Source: Microcaldota archaeon
Lineage (GTDB): Archaea > Micrarchaeota > Micrarchaeia > Micrarchaeales > CABMGC01
NCBI GenBank assembly: GCA_021821605.1
Contig: JAKACG010000040.1
Location: 1-7,064, forward strand
Length of the DNA stretch: 7,064 nt
Direction: 5' to 3'
Shown: positions 1 through 6,302 of the stretch, in pieces
How the letters are laid out: every line of letters begins with the position of its first letter
How positions within the stretch are numbered: position 1 is the stretch's first letter
Made by a program: the position numbers and the translations under genes
The notes under the pieces: model-generated
What the model was told of the DNA's origin: nothing
What the model saw: the letters and a program-made list of their open reading frames with translations, nothing else
Database searches by the model: none

Positions 1-188
1 TGTTGGTGTATATTGGAGCTGGCTATATAGTAGAAAAATCAGCAGAAGAGGCAAAAATATTTATAGAATCAAATAAGCAAAAACAAGAGGAGGTACTTAA
101 AAAGATGAGCTCAGAAAAAAGCAAGATACAAAGCGAACTTTTAGATATATTATATAAATTAGAGGCTCTGCAACAACAGGTTGTTTAA
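1..188 (+). CDS. pfdA: Prefoldin alpha subunit (C-terminal part, cut by window start)
   Basis: This is the C-terminal end of the archaeal prefoldin alpha subunit, one of the two subunit types of the hexameric chaperone that holds unfolded proteins and passes them to the thermosome. The visible 62 codons begin inside the beta-hairpin region (LVYIGAGYIVEKS, where the family usually has VxxGxGYYVEKS). They continue into a heptad-patterned C-terminal helix rich in Lys, Glu and Gln and ending LEALQQQVV, which would form the second arm of the coiled coil. The reading frame enters from outside the window: its first full codon starts at base 3 and is an internal TTG (Leu), not a start. The stop codon TAA shares its last A with the ATG of ftsY, so the two are probably translationally coupled. 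The pfdA-ftsY neighbourhood is common in archaea and supports the call. Only about the last half of the protein is present. Confidence 0.88.
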   Translation, partial: LVYIGAGYIVEKSAEEAKIFIESNKQKQEEVLKKMSSEKSKIQSELLDILYKLEALQQQVV

Positions 189-1615
189 TGTTCGATGGTA
201 TAAAAAAGAAATTTTCTAATTTTATAAAATCTGTAACTAAAAAAGAGGAAGAAGCAATAGAAGAAGAAAGTGTTGCTAAAACCCAAGTTATTCAAGAACC
301 TACTATTGAAGGTTTTAGAGAGCAGAAACCTCAAAATATCGAAGTAAAGAAACCAGAAAATAGTATACATGAAGATAAAGAAGAGAAGATTGCGCCTCAA
401 GACATAGCTAAACATTCACAACCTCATAAAGAAAAAGTAAACAATGACAAAGTAGAAAACAAAGTAGAAAAAACATCTGAGCATGCTAAAATAGATGATT
501 CTAATAATTTTTCAAATGGAAAGATAAATAATAATTATCAATTAACCGATCAAAAAAACTATAAAAAAGAAGATAATAACAAAATAAAACCTGAAACTGT
601 AGAAGAGCAAAAAGATAAAGAAATACAAACGATAGAAAAAAATGTTATTATTTCAAAAAATACTTCGAATAATGAAAGTTTTAGAAAAGATAATAAGGAA
701 CAACGAGAACAACAACCAAAGGTCAGTTTTGGAACAAAGTTCAAGGGAGTTTTCTTAAAAGAGGTAAGTGTAAAAGAAGCAGATATAACTCCTTTTCTTG
801 AAGATTTAAAATTATCACTTCTTCAATCAGATGTAAATTATGATGCTACCGAAAAAATACTTGAAAACATTAAGGTAGGCTTGGTTGGAAAGAAGATAAC
901 CTCAAAGCAGATAGACTCGCAAATAACCTCTGTTCTAAGAGAATCAATATTAAAAATACTTAAGAAAACCTCAACTATAGATTTAGTCTCTATGGCTAAA
1001 GAAAAAAAAGCAACTGGAGAACCATTTAAGATTCTTTTTATAGGTCCAAACGGAGCAGGTAAGACAACAACAATGGCAAAGCTAGCTAATTTATTTATAA
1101 AGAGCAATCTCACCGTAACTCTATCAGCAAGCGACACCTTTAGGGCCGCAGCGGTAGAGCAAACTGTAATACATGCAGAAAGATTAGGAATAGGTGTTAT
1201 AAAAGGCAAGTATGGTGCAGATCCAGCAAGTGTAGCATTTGATGCCATAGCTCATGCAAAAGCACATCATATAAATGTTGTATTAATAGACAGCGCAGGA
1301 AGACAGGAAACCAATAAAAGTTTAATGGAAGAGGTCAAAAAAATAGTAAGAATAACAAAGCCAGATCTTAAAATATTTGTTGGAGAGAGTATAACCGGAA
1401 ACTCTTTGTTAGGGCAGGTAATGGAGTTCAATACTGCCATAGGACTTGACGGAATAATACTAACAAAATTAGACTGTGATGCTAAAGGAGGAAATACATT
1501 ATCAATACTTAGCGAGACTAATGTTCCTGTGCTATTTTTTGGAACCGGAGAAGGATATGATGATATACTTCCTTATAATCCTGAATATATAATAGAAAAC
1601 ATGGTAGCTTCGTAA
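188..1615 (+). CDS. ftsY: Signal recognition particle receptor FtsY (SRP GTPase)
   Basis: FtsY is the membrane-associated GTPase that docks SRP-ribosome complexes at the translocon; it pairs with SRP54 and both hydrolyse GTP. The 475-residue protein starts with a short basic amphipathic stretch (MFDGIKKKFSNFIKSV), a likely membrane-contact helix. A low-complexity Lys/Glu/Asn/Asp-rich linker follows at about 20-178, then the helical N domain at about 180-270 and the GTPase domain at about 280-475. Visible G motifs are P-loop GPNGAGKT (286-293), DTFRAAAVEQ (316-325), DSAGR (368-372, Ser where most relatives have Thr), TKLD (426-429) and closing loop GTGEGYDD (452-459). The ATG overlaps the pfdA stop by one base, with a weak AGGT ribosome site 7-10 bases upstream. 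SRP54 is excluded because the C-terminal methionine-rich M domain is missing and the N-terminus is acidic. The linker is long for an archaeal FtsY. Confidence 0.97.
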   Translation: MFDGIKKKFSNFIKSVTKKEEEAIEEESVAKTQVIQEPTIEGFREQKPQNIEVKKPENSIHEDKEEKIAPQDIAKHSQPHKEKVNNDKVENKVEKTSEHAKIDDSNNFSNGKINNNYQLTDQKNYKKEDNNKIKPETVEEQKDKEIQTIEKNVIISKNTSNNESFRKDNKEQREQQPKVSFGTKFKGVFLKEVSVKEADITPFLEDLKLSLLQSDVNYDATEKILENIKVGLVGKKITSKQIDSQITSVLRESILKILKKTSTIDLVSMAKEKKATGEPFKILFIGPNGAGKTTTMAKLANLFIKSNLTVTLSASDTFRAAAVEQTVIHAERLGIGVIKGKYGADPASVAFDAIAHAKAHHINVVLIDSAGRQETNKSLMEEVKKIVRITKPDLKIFVGESITGNSLLGQVMEFNTAIGLDGIILTKLDCDAKGGNTLSILSETNVPVLFFGTGEGYDDILPYNPEYIIENMVAS

Positions 1616-1635
1616 TTACGCTACATTACTTTACT

Positions 1636-1657
1636 ATCTAAACTTTTTTAGATTTTT
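1636..1657 (+). terminator. Hairpin plus T-run after ftsY
   Basis: A perfect 7-bp stem (ATCTAAA at 1636-1642 pairing with TTTAGAT at 1647-1653) closes a 4-base CTTT loop and runs straight into four more Ts (1654-1657). It lies 20 bases after the ftsY stop, in the 49-base gap between the convergent ftsY and lyase genes. In archaea a T-rich tract alone can stop RNA polymerase, so the hairpin may be incidental. The stem is A+T-rich and weak. On the minus strand the hairpin is not followed by a T-run, so it is a poorer candidate for ending the sdh operon. Confidence 0.5.
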
Positions 1658-1664
1658 CATAGAA

Positions 1665-3044
1665 TCATGAGTCATTTTTAGGATCTAATATTTTATCCAA
1701 CAACTCTTTATTCAGTATCTTATGTTCTATGCATACTTGTTTTATGCTTTTTCCTTCTTTTAGTGCAATATTTGCTATCTTTGCAGCTTTTGCATAACCT
1801 ATGTACTGATTCAATGCGGTAGCAAGCTCAAGATCCATCTCTAAATATCCTGAGATCTTCTCTTTGTTTGCCTTTATTCCTTTTACTGCAAAGCTTTCAA
1901 ATGTTTTTATTGCATTGGAAAGTATTTTAATCGAGAATATTAGCTCATAAGATATCAAAGGGGTAAAGACATTTAGCTCTAGCTGTCCTCCAGCAACTGC
2001 ATTAGATATTGAGGCTGAACTGCCCATAATTCTAAAACATACCATATTTAGCATCTCTAAAATACTAGGATTTATCTTACCTGGCATTATTGATGAACCT
2101 GGAAGTACTGCTGGCAGTATAATTTCACCCAGTCCAGCTCTTGGGCCTGATGTTAGTAATCTCATGTCATTACATATCTTACTTAAGGTAACGGCACATT
2201 CATTTAATGAATTAGAGAGCTCTAATTGCTCTTGTCTAAATGACATGTTTGTGAAGATATGTTCTGGATACTTGAAGTCAATACCGGTTATAGTTCTAAG
2301 CTCTTTTAGCACATATTTTTTATAAAGCGATCCTGTGTTTAAGCCAGTACCAACTGCAGTTCCAGTTAATGGTACATATAATAAAAATCTTTCAGCGTTT
2401 TGTAAAGATACAATACAGTTCTTAATTGATCCCGCGTAGGCATCAAATTCCTCCCCTAATTTCATAGGTACAGCATCTTGCAAATGAGTTCTGCCTATCT
2501 TTACTATTTTTGAGAACTCTCTTGCTTTTAATTCGAAAGTACTCATAAGTTTTTTAAGACTAGGTAAAAGTTCTTCATGTACCATTTTATAGCAGGTCAT
2601 ATTGACCGCTGTAGGATATGTATCGTTTGTGGATTGTGACATATTGACATGATCATTAGGGTGTACTTTTTTATAATCACCTTTTTTGCCACCTAAACTT
2701 TCTATTGCTATATTTGCTAATACCTCATTTACATTCATATTCAAACTTGTTCCTGCTCCAGATTGAAAAGGGTCAAGAATAAACTCATTGTCAAATTTGC
2801 CTAAAAGTACATTGTCGCATGCTTTTTGTATGGCTAAAGCTATAGTTTTATCTAATTTCTGAGCCTTCATGTTTGCTATTGCTGTTGCTTTTTTAAGTTT
2901 GACATAACTATAAACTAACTCCATATCTACTCTAAGTCCAGATATCTTGAAACAGTTGATCGTTCTTTGGGTTTCTGATCCATAATACGCATCTCCTAAA
3001 ACCTCTACAAATCCTAAAGCATCCTTTTCTTTTCTAGTTCTCAT
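1665..3044 (-). CDS. Aspartase/class II fumarase family lyase, aspartase-like
   Basis: This 459-residue protein belongs to the homotetrameric superfamily that reversibly adds ammonia or water to fumarate. The superfamily signature is present: GSSIMPGKIN at 316-325, with the expected catalytic Ser317 and substrate-binding Lys323 and Asn325. So are GAGTSLNMN (96-104), SQSTND (136-141) and GRTHLQD (184-190). Several positions favour aspartate ammonia-lyase over fumarase: GAGTS instead of GSGTQ, QSTND instead of QSSND, LQDAVP instead of LQDATP, ICNDMRLLTSGPRAGL (290-305), GGQLELN instead of QGNFELN, and the tail KSIKQVCIE. The stretch after the signature (SILEMLNMVC) lacks the usual aspartase VIPEVVNQV and looks more fumarase-like, so the substrate is not settled. 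Length fits both families. The gene is the last in the sdh operon; its ATG overlaps the sdhB stop as ATGA, and GAGGT lies 6 bases before the start. Placement beside a fumarate-producing or fumarate-consuming complex suits either reaction. Confidence 0.9.
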   Translation of the reverse strand: MRTRKEKDALGFVEVLGDAYYGSETQRTINCFKISGLRVDMELVYSYVKLKKATAIANMKAQKLDKTIALAIQKACDNVLLGKFDNEFILDPFQSGAGTSLNMNVNEVLANIAIESLGGKKGDYKKVHPNDHVNMSQSTNDTYPTAVNMTCYKMVHEELLPSLKKLMSTFELKAREFSKIVKIGRTHLQDAVPMKLGEEFDAYAGSIKNCIVSLQNAERFLLYVPLTGTAVGTGLNTGSLYKKYVLKELRTITGIDFKYPEHIFTNMSFRQEQLELSNSLNECAVTLSKICNDMRLLTSGPRAGLGEIILPAVLPGSSIMPGKINPSILEMLNMVCFRIMGSSASISNAVAGGQLELNVFTPLISYELIFSIKILSNAIKTFESFAVKGIKANKEKISGYLEMDLELATALNQYIGYAKAAKIANIALKEGKSIKQVCIEHKILNKELLDKILDPKNDS

Positions 3045-4045
3045 TTTTTAACCTCATCTTCATTTTTATTTTTAATATTAATGTCAATATAGTTTTGTGC
3101 TGTAGCAAGCTTAAGCAACTGTATTGCAGAAGCAGGATCCACTCCTTTTGGACATGCCTTTGAACATGCACCTGCAAACTCGCATCCCCACAATCCAGTT
3201 AATTTATCTATTGCTGTAAGTCTTTCTTCTCCTTTTTCATCTCTTGAATCTTTGTAATATCTATATGCTTGAGATAATGCCTGGGGACCTATGAACTCTT
3301 TATTTGTATTTACTACTGGACAGGCATCCATACACAGACCACACATTATACAATAAGAGTAAGGCAAGAATTCATTTATTTCGCTTTGCGTTTGATCATA
3401 AAGCGACTTTGCCTTCATTTTTTCTTTATTATCCTTTCTGAAAAGTACAGGCTCAATCGCTTTGTGCTTATCAAAAAAATCATCAAACTCAGTTACAAGA
3501 TCCTTAAGTATTGGGTGTCCTTCCATGGGTTCCACACTCACTACTCCATTCTTTGCTATCTCCATGAGGTTTGTTTCACATGCCAATGAAGGTTTTCCAT
3601 TTATAACTACTCCACAAGAACCACAAATACCCATTCTACAACTATACCTTATGGCAATTGTAGGATCCTCTTTATGTTTAATATCTAACAAGGCGTCCAA
3701 TACAGTTGTGAATCTATTTACATTTACTATATGACTTGTCTGTTGCAGCTGTTTTTTATCTGATTTAAATCTGCTAATTATTAATTTAATTCCATTTTTA
3801 GAATCAGGTTTATAATTATATTTAATTTTATTTTTCTCTAATTTCATAATCTTTGTAGTATTACTTCTAAATAATACCTCAACACTGCCTAATAAGGAGA
3901 AAACTATAAGGTCTAAAGCTATAAAAAATAAAAATATCTTATAAAATGCAGAATAAAACAATATGGAGATTAATGTGCTAAAGGTTAATATTGGCAATAA
4001 ACCCATAGCCGCATAAAAAAATACAAAGTATCTTGATGCTCCCAT
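3041..4045 (-). CDS. sdhB: Succinate dehydrogenase/fumarate reductase iron-sulfur subunit with N-terminal membrane extension
   Basis: This is the electron-transfer subunit that carries electrons between the flavin in SdhA and the quinone pool. The C-terminal part, from about residue 86, is a standard SdhB. Its [2Fe-2S] cysteines are C136, C141, C144 and C156. Then come C232-x2-C-x2-C-x3-CP, and C288-x5-C-x3-CPKGV for the [4Fe-4S] and third (normally [3Fe-4S]) clusters. Unusually, about 85 residues precede this domain. They contain two hydrophobic segments (about 7-30 and 37-59), both long enough to cross the membrane, followed by a basic stretch. With 334 residues it is about 90 longer than common SdhB proteins of roughly 240. 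The start is secure: its ATG overlaps the sdhC stop as TAATG, with AAGGT 9 bases upstream, and starting later would leave a large gap. I read this as an anchor/SdhB fusion standing in for the missing sdhD. The quinone-site Trp of E. coli SdhB is not present. Confidence 0.93.
   Translation of the reverse strand: MGASRYFVFFYAAMGLLPILTFSTLISILFYSAFYKIFLFFIALDLIVFSLLGSVEVLFRSNTTKIMKLEKNKIKYNYKPDSKNGIKLIISRFKSDKKQLQQTSHIVNVNRFTTVLDALLDIKHKEDPTIAIRYSCRMGICGSCGVVINGKPSLACETNLMEIAKNGVVSVEPMEGHPILKDLVTEFDDFFDKHKAIEPVLFRKDNKEKMKAKSLYDQTQSEINEFLPYSYCIMCGLCMDACPVVNTNKEFIGPQALSQAYRYYKDSRDEKGEERLTAIDKLTGLWGCEFAGACSKACPKGVDPASAIQLLKLATAQNYIDINIKNKNEDEVKK
3051..3055 (-). promoter_or_regulatory. Shine-Dalgarno site for the lyase gene, inside sdhB
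   Basis: Read on the minus strand, GAGGT is followed by six bases (TAAAAA) and then the ATG of the lyase at 3044-3042. It lies within the last codons of sdhB. It is the clearest ribosome-binding site in the window and fixes the lyase start; with the ATGA overlap it implies coupled translation of sdhB and the lyase. Confidence 0.7.
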
Positions 4046-4497
4046 TAAATCAAAACCTTAAGATATATTGCTAATACTACAAACCATGCTAAAACCACAA
4101 TGTAACCTGTGGCTCTAAATACTTTAAAATAATTTTGGTTAATATTTGCAGAAACAATAAACGAGTTATTCATATCTCCTGAGGCCGTTCCATTGGTTAA
4201 TGATATGGCAAAAACCTTTACAATAGAGTAAAGTTGAGGCGTAAATAATATTCCATCTATTATTATAAAAAATTCAGATATTTTAATCAACAATGCAGTA
4301 TTGTATAAAAGTCCAAATATACATATAATACCGGTAAAAAATCCTAAAACTATAAGTATCCTATAAAATAGCATATGTACAAATGCTTCTTTATCAAAAG
4401 GAACAAGTCTTAAAATTCCAGACTGTTTACCTCTAAAATCTTCTGCTACCATATAAACACTAATAATACTTAATAATGCCTTTCCTCGGGCTTCCAT
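4045..4497 (-). CDS. sdhC: Succinate dehydrogenase membrane anchor, SdhC-like
   Basis: This is a 150-residue hydrophobic protein with three likely membrane helices (about 43-66, 72-98 and 129-149) and a polar loop at about 101-128. Its position between sdhA and sdhB marks it as the membrane anchor that docks the catalytic subunits and helps form the quinone site. Sequence similarity to known SdhC is faint; VHMLFYR (40-46) may match the SxLHR segment that starts the first helix in E. coli SdhC. There is a single histidine (H41) and none in the second helix, where the heme b ligand normally sits. The start is uncertain. The ATG at 4497 overlaps sdhA by 28 bases; a second ATG at 4452 (residue 16) would leave a 17-base gap after the sdhA stop. 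Neither has a convincing Shine-Dalgarno site. The stop TAA shares a base with the sdhB ATG. No separate sdhD follows. Confidence 0.75.
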   Translation of the reverse strand: MEARGKALLSIISVYMVAEDFRGKQSGILRLVPFDKEAFVHMLFYRILIVLGFFTGIICIFGLLYNTALLIKISEFFIIIDGILFTPQLYSIVKVFAISLTNGTASGDMNNSFIVSANINQNYFKVFRATGYIVVLAWFVVLAIYLKVLI

Positions 4498-6203
4498 TTT
4501 GTTATTTTAACATCCCTATATTTTATTTTAGTAGAGCTGCCTTCCTTAAACATGATTGTGTGCTTTAGCCAATCTTTATCATTTCTTTTCGTATATTCCT
4601 CGCTGGCATGTGCACCTCTGCTCTCCTTTCTATTCAAAGCTCCTAATCCAACTAAGCAGGAGAGTTCTATTTGATTCTTAAACTCTAAAACATCTCTTAA
4701 ATTAGTATTATAAATATTTGACTTATCCTCTACCTTAATGTTTTCTGATTTCTTTTTTATCTCTAGTAACTTTTTAACTCCTTTTTTCATATCTTTTGTA
4801 TTCTTATAAACATAAAAGTATAACTCCATGGTTTTTCTCATTTCTTCTTGTAACTGGTAAACTGAAAATTTACCATTTTTATTAATTAATGTTTCTATTC
4901 TATTTTCCTCAGCCTTAGCAACTTCTAACATGTATGTTTTATCTAATTTATCAACAGTATCTATAAATTTAGCTGCTTCTATTCCAACTATTCTTCCCCA
5001 AACTGCGCATTGGCTTAATGAGTTACTTCCTAATCTATTTGCACCATGGACACTTACACAACCACACTCTCCAACAGCAAACATTCCATTTATTTGCTTC
5101 CCATTTTTATCAAGAACCTTTCCGTCTATATCTGTATCTATTCCTCCCATGGTGAAGTGTGCTGCAGGTCTTATGGGTATTGGTTCTTCTTCAGGATTAA
5201 GGCCTATTGTTTTGATACAAATCTCTTTAATCATCGGCAGTTTTGTATTAATTATCTTTTTTCCTAAATGTCTAAGATCTAAGTATACATATTCCATATT
5301 GTTATCTTTATCGATTATTCCTCTTCCTTCCCGTATTTCAGTTATTATAGCTCTAGAGATTATATCCCTTGGAGCAAGTTCCATTTTGGAGCTAGCATAG
5401 TTTTTCATGAATCTCTCATTATTTTTATTTAATAAGTATCCCCCTTCTCCTCTTGCAGCTTCTGTTATTAATATACCATTAGGCACCAAGGCAGTAGGAT
5501 GAAACTGTACAAATTCAATATCTTTCATAGCACATCCAGCATCATATGCTAAGGCTATTCCGTCTCCGGTGCTTGAATGTGCAGTTGTGGTAAATTGATA
5601 TATTCTTGAAAATCCTCCTGTTGCAATTACACATGCTTTTCCAATGATTAACTTCATTTTTCCTTTATTCATATCTATCGCAAAAACTCCAAAGCCATTT
5701 TCTCCTCTTATTATTTTAGTAGCAAAATGCTCATGCATTATGTCTATTTGTTTTGTGGAAATCACCTGATCATAAAGTGCTCGCATCATGAAGAATCCTG
5801 TTTTATCAGCAGCGAATGCGGTCCTTGGAATGCTCATTCCTCCAAATGGTCTTTCAAGAACCTTTCCTTTTATATCTCTATTCCATGGAACGCCTAAATG
5901 TTCAAAAAATCTTATTTCTTTAGGTGCATTTTTTACTAAAATCTCAACCGCATCTTGATCTGCAAGGTAATCAGAACCTTTTATTGTATCATACGCGTGC
6001 AGTGATTCAGAATCAAGTTTATTTTCAGGATACAATACCCCAGAAATTCCTCCTTCTGCAGAAACCGAATGACTTCTCATTGCATGTAACTTTGAAATAA
6101 TTGCGATCTTTAGGTTTTTATTTTGTTCTAATGCATGTATTGCAGTTGTAAAACCAGCTATTCCACTGCCTAAAACTACTAAATCATAATCAAATATTTC
6201 CAT
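4470..6203 (-). CDS. sdhA: Succinate dehydrogenase/fumarate reductase flavoprotein subunit
   Basis: This is the catalytic subunit that oxidises succinate to fumarate, or the reverse, on covalently bound FAD. From the ATG at 6203 it has 577 residues. The dinucleotide-binding GSGIAG is at 12-17. RSHSVSAEGG (43-52) contains His45, the expected covalent FAD attachment residue. Substrate-site motifs are FHPTAL (234-239), ARGEGG (250-255), RDIISRA (279-285, with the likely catalytic Arg284), HFTMGG (349-354) and HGANRLGSNS (386-395). The C-terminal domain has the family signature RKESRGAH (525-532), but the next residues are SEEY rather than the usual Arg-x-Asp-Phe/Tyr. The frame stays open to an upstream TTG at 6227; I prefer the ATG because it begins next to the Rossmann strand (MEIFDYDLVVLGSG) and has AGGT shortly upstream. 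It is the first gene of the operon. SDH versus fumarate reductase cannot be decided from this subunit alone. Confidence 0.95.
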   Translation of the reverse strand: MEIFDYDLVVLGSGIAGFTTAIHALEQNKNLKIAIISKLHAMRSHSVSAEGGISGVLYPENKLDSESLHAYDTIKGSDYLADQDAVEILVKNAPKEIRFFEHLGVPWNRDIKGKVLERPFGGMSIPRTAFAADKTGFFMMRALYDQVISTKQIDIMHEHFATKIIRGENGFGVFAIDMNKGKMKLIIGKACVIATGGFSRIYQFTTTAHSSTGDGIALAYDAGCAMKDIEFVQFHPTALVPNGILITEAARGEGGYLLNKNNERFMKNYASSKMELAPRDIISRAIITEIREGRGIIDKDNNMEYVYLDLRHLGKKIINTKLPMIKEICIKTIGLNPEEEPIPIRPAAHFTMGGIDTDIDGKVLDKNGKQINGMFAVGECGCVSVHGANRLGSNSLSQCAVWGRIVGIEAAKFIDTVDKLDKTYMLEVAKAEENRIETLINKNGKFSVYQLQEEMRKTMELYFYVYKNTKDMKKGVKKLLEIKKKSENIKVEDKSNIYNTNLRDVLEFKNQIELSCLVGLGALNRKESRGAHASEEYTKRNDKDWLKHTIMFKEGSSTKIKYRDVKITKWKPEERHY

Positions 6204-6214
6204 TATACCTATAT

Positions 6215-6223
6215 TATCAATAA
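6215..6223 (+). repeat. TATCAATA repeat, copy 1
   Basis: TATCAATAA, 12 bases before the sdhA ATG. It is inverted relative to copy 2 (6251-6259), giving a 9-base perfect inverted repeat with a 27-base spacer, and it is direct relative to copy 3. It falls near the predicted sdhA transcription start, where a bound protein could block initiation. It could be chance in A+T-rich DNA. Confidence 0.4.
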
Positions 6224-6237
6224 GCAATAAAGGTTAA

Positions 6238-6245
6238 AAATATAA
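6238..6245 (-). promoter_or_regulatory. Candidate TATA box of the sdh operon
   Basis: On the minus strand this reads TTATATTT, centred about 38 bases before the sdhA ATG. Initiation about 26 bases downstream would give a leader of about 12 bases containing the AGGT element just before ATG. This is the best-placed TATA-like element for sdhA, but other A+T-rich octamers lie close by. Confidence 0.4.
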
Positions 6246-6250
6246 TGGTG

Positions 6251-6259
6251 TTATTGATA
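6251..6259 (-). repeat. TATCAATA repeat, copy 2 (inverted)
   Basis: TTATTGATA on the plus strand, which is TATCAATAA on the minus strand. With the next base it forms a 9-bp inverted repeat (6252-6260) with copy 3 (6279-6287), spacer 18 bases, enclosing the palindrome at 6261-6270. It is the central copy of the three and lies between the two candidate TATA boxes. Confidence 0.4.
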
Positions 6260-6260
6260 T

Positions 6261-6270
6261 ACATATATGT
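6261..6270. promoter_or_regulatory. 10-bp palindrome ACATATATGT, possible operator
   Basis: ACATATATGT is a perfect 10-bp palindrome in the middle of the divergent intergenic region, directly beside repeat copy 2 and 4 bases from the TATA-like element of the ATPase gene. A dimeric repressor bound here could affect both promoters. There is no evidence for binding beyond symmetry and position. Confidence 0.3.
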
Positions 6271-6274
6271 TGAA

Positions 6275-6282
6275 TTAAATAT
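6275..6282 (+). promoter_or_regulatory. Candidate TATA box for the secretion ATPase gene
   Basis: TTAAATAT is centred about 24-25 bases before the ATG at 6303. Archaeal initiation usually occurs about 25-27 bases downstream of the TATA centre, which would place the transcription start at or next to the ATG. The mRNA would then be leaderless, in keeping with the lack of any Shine-Dalgarno sequence before this gene. Confidence 0.5.
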
Positions 6283-6288
6283 CAATAT
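6279..6288 (+). repeat. TATCAATA repeat, copy 3
   Basis: ATATCAATAT, overlapping the 3' half of the candidate TATA box of the ATPase gene. Its first nine bases pair perfectly with 6252-6260. It is followed by TCAAAA, so ATCAA is partly iterated. A factor bound here would compete with TBP at this promoter. Confidence 0.4.
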
Positions 6289-6302
6289 CAAAAAGTGTTT
6301 TT

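Noticed and set aside
3..5. TTG at base 3 as a start codon of a small protein
   Set aside because: The frame is open to the window edge and the product is recognisably the C-terminal part of prefoldin alpha, so this is an internal Leu codon.
838..1248. 136-codon open frame on the minus strand inside ftsY
   Set aside because: It lies fully antisense to the conserved GTPase domain of FtsY and its translation resembles no domain I recognise.
188..1615. SRP54 (ffh) instead of FtsY
   Set aside because: There is no methionine-rich M domain after the GTPase domain, and the charged N-terminal linker and pfdA neighbour are typical of FtsY.
1636..1657. Hairpin as a shared bidirectional terminator
   Set aside because: Only the plus strand has a T-run after the stem; on the minus strand the stem is followed by AGTAAAG, so I assign it to ftsY only.
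3386..3734. Two overlapping plus-strand frames inside sdhB
   Set aside because: Both are antisense to sdhB, have no ribosome site, and no recognisable protein features.
4930..5400. 156-codon open frame on the plus strand inside sdhA
   Set aside because: It is antisense to conserved FAD- and substrate-binding motifs of SdhA; the frame is open only because of the coding constraint on the other strand.
6204..6227. Upstream TTG start adding 8 residues to SdhA
   Set aside because: The ATG at 6203 is better placed before the Rossmann strand and has AGGT upstream; the TTG has no ribosome site and would use up the predicted leader.
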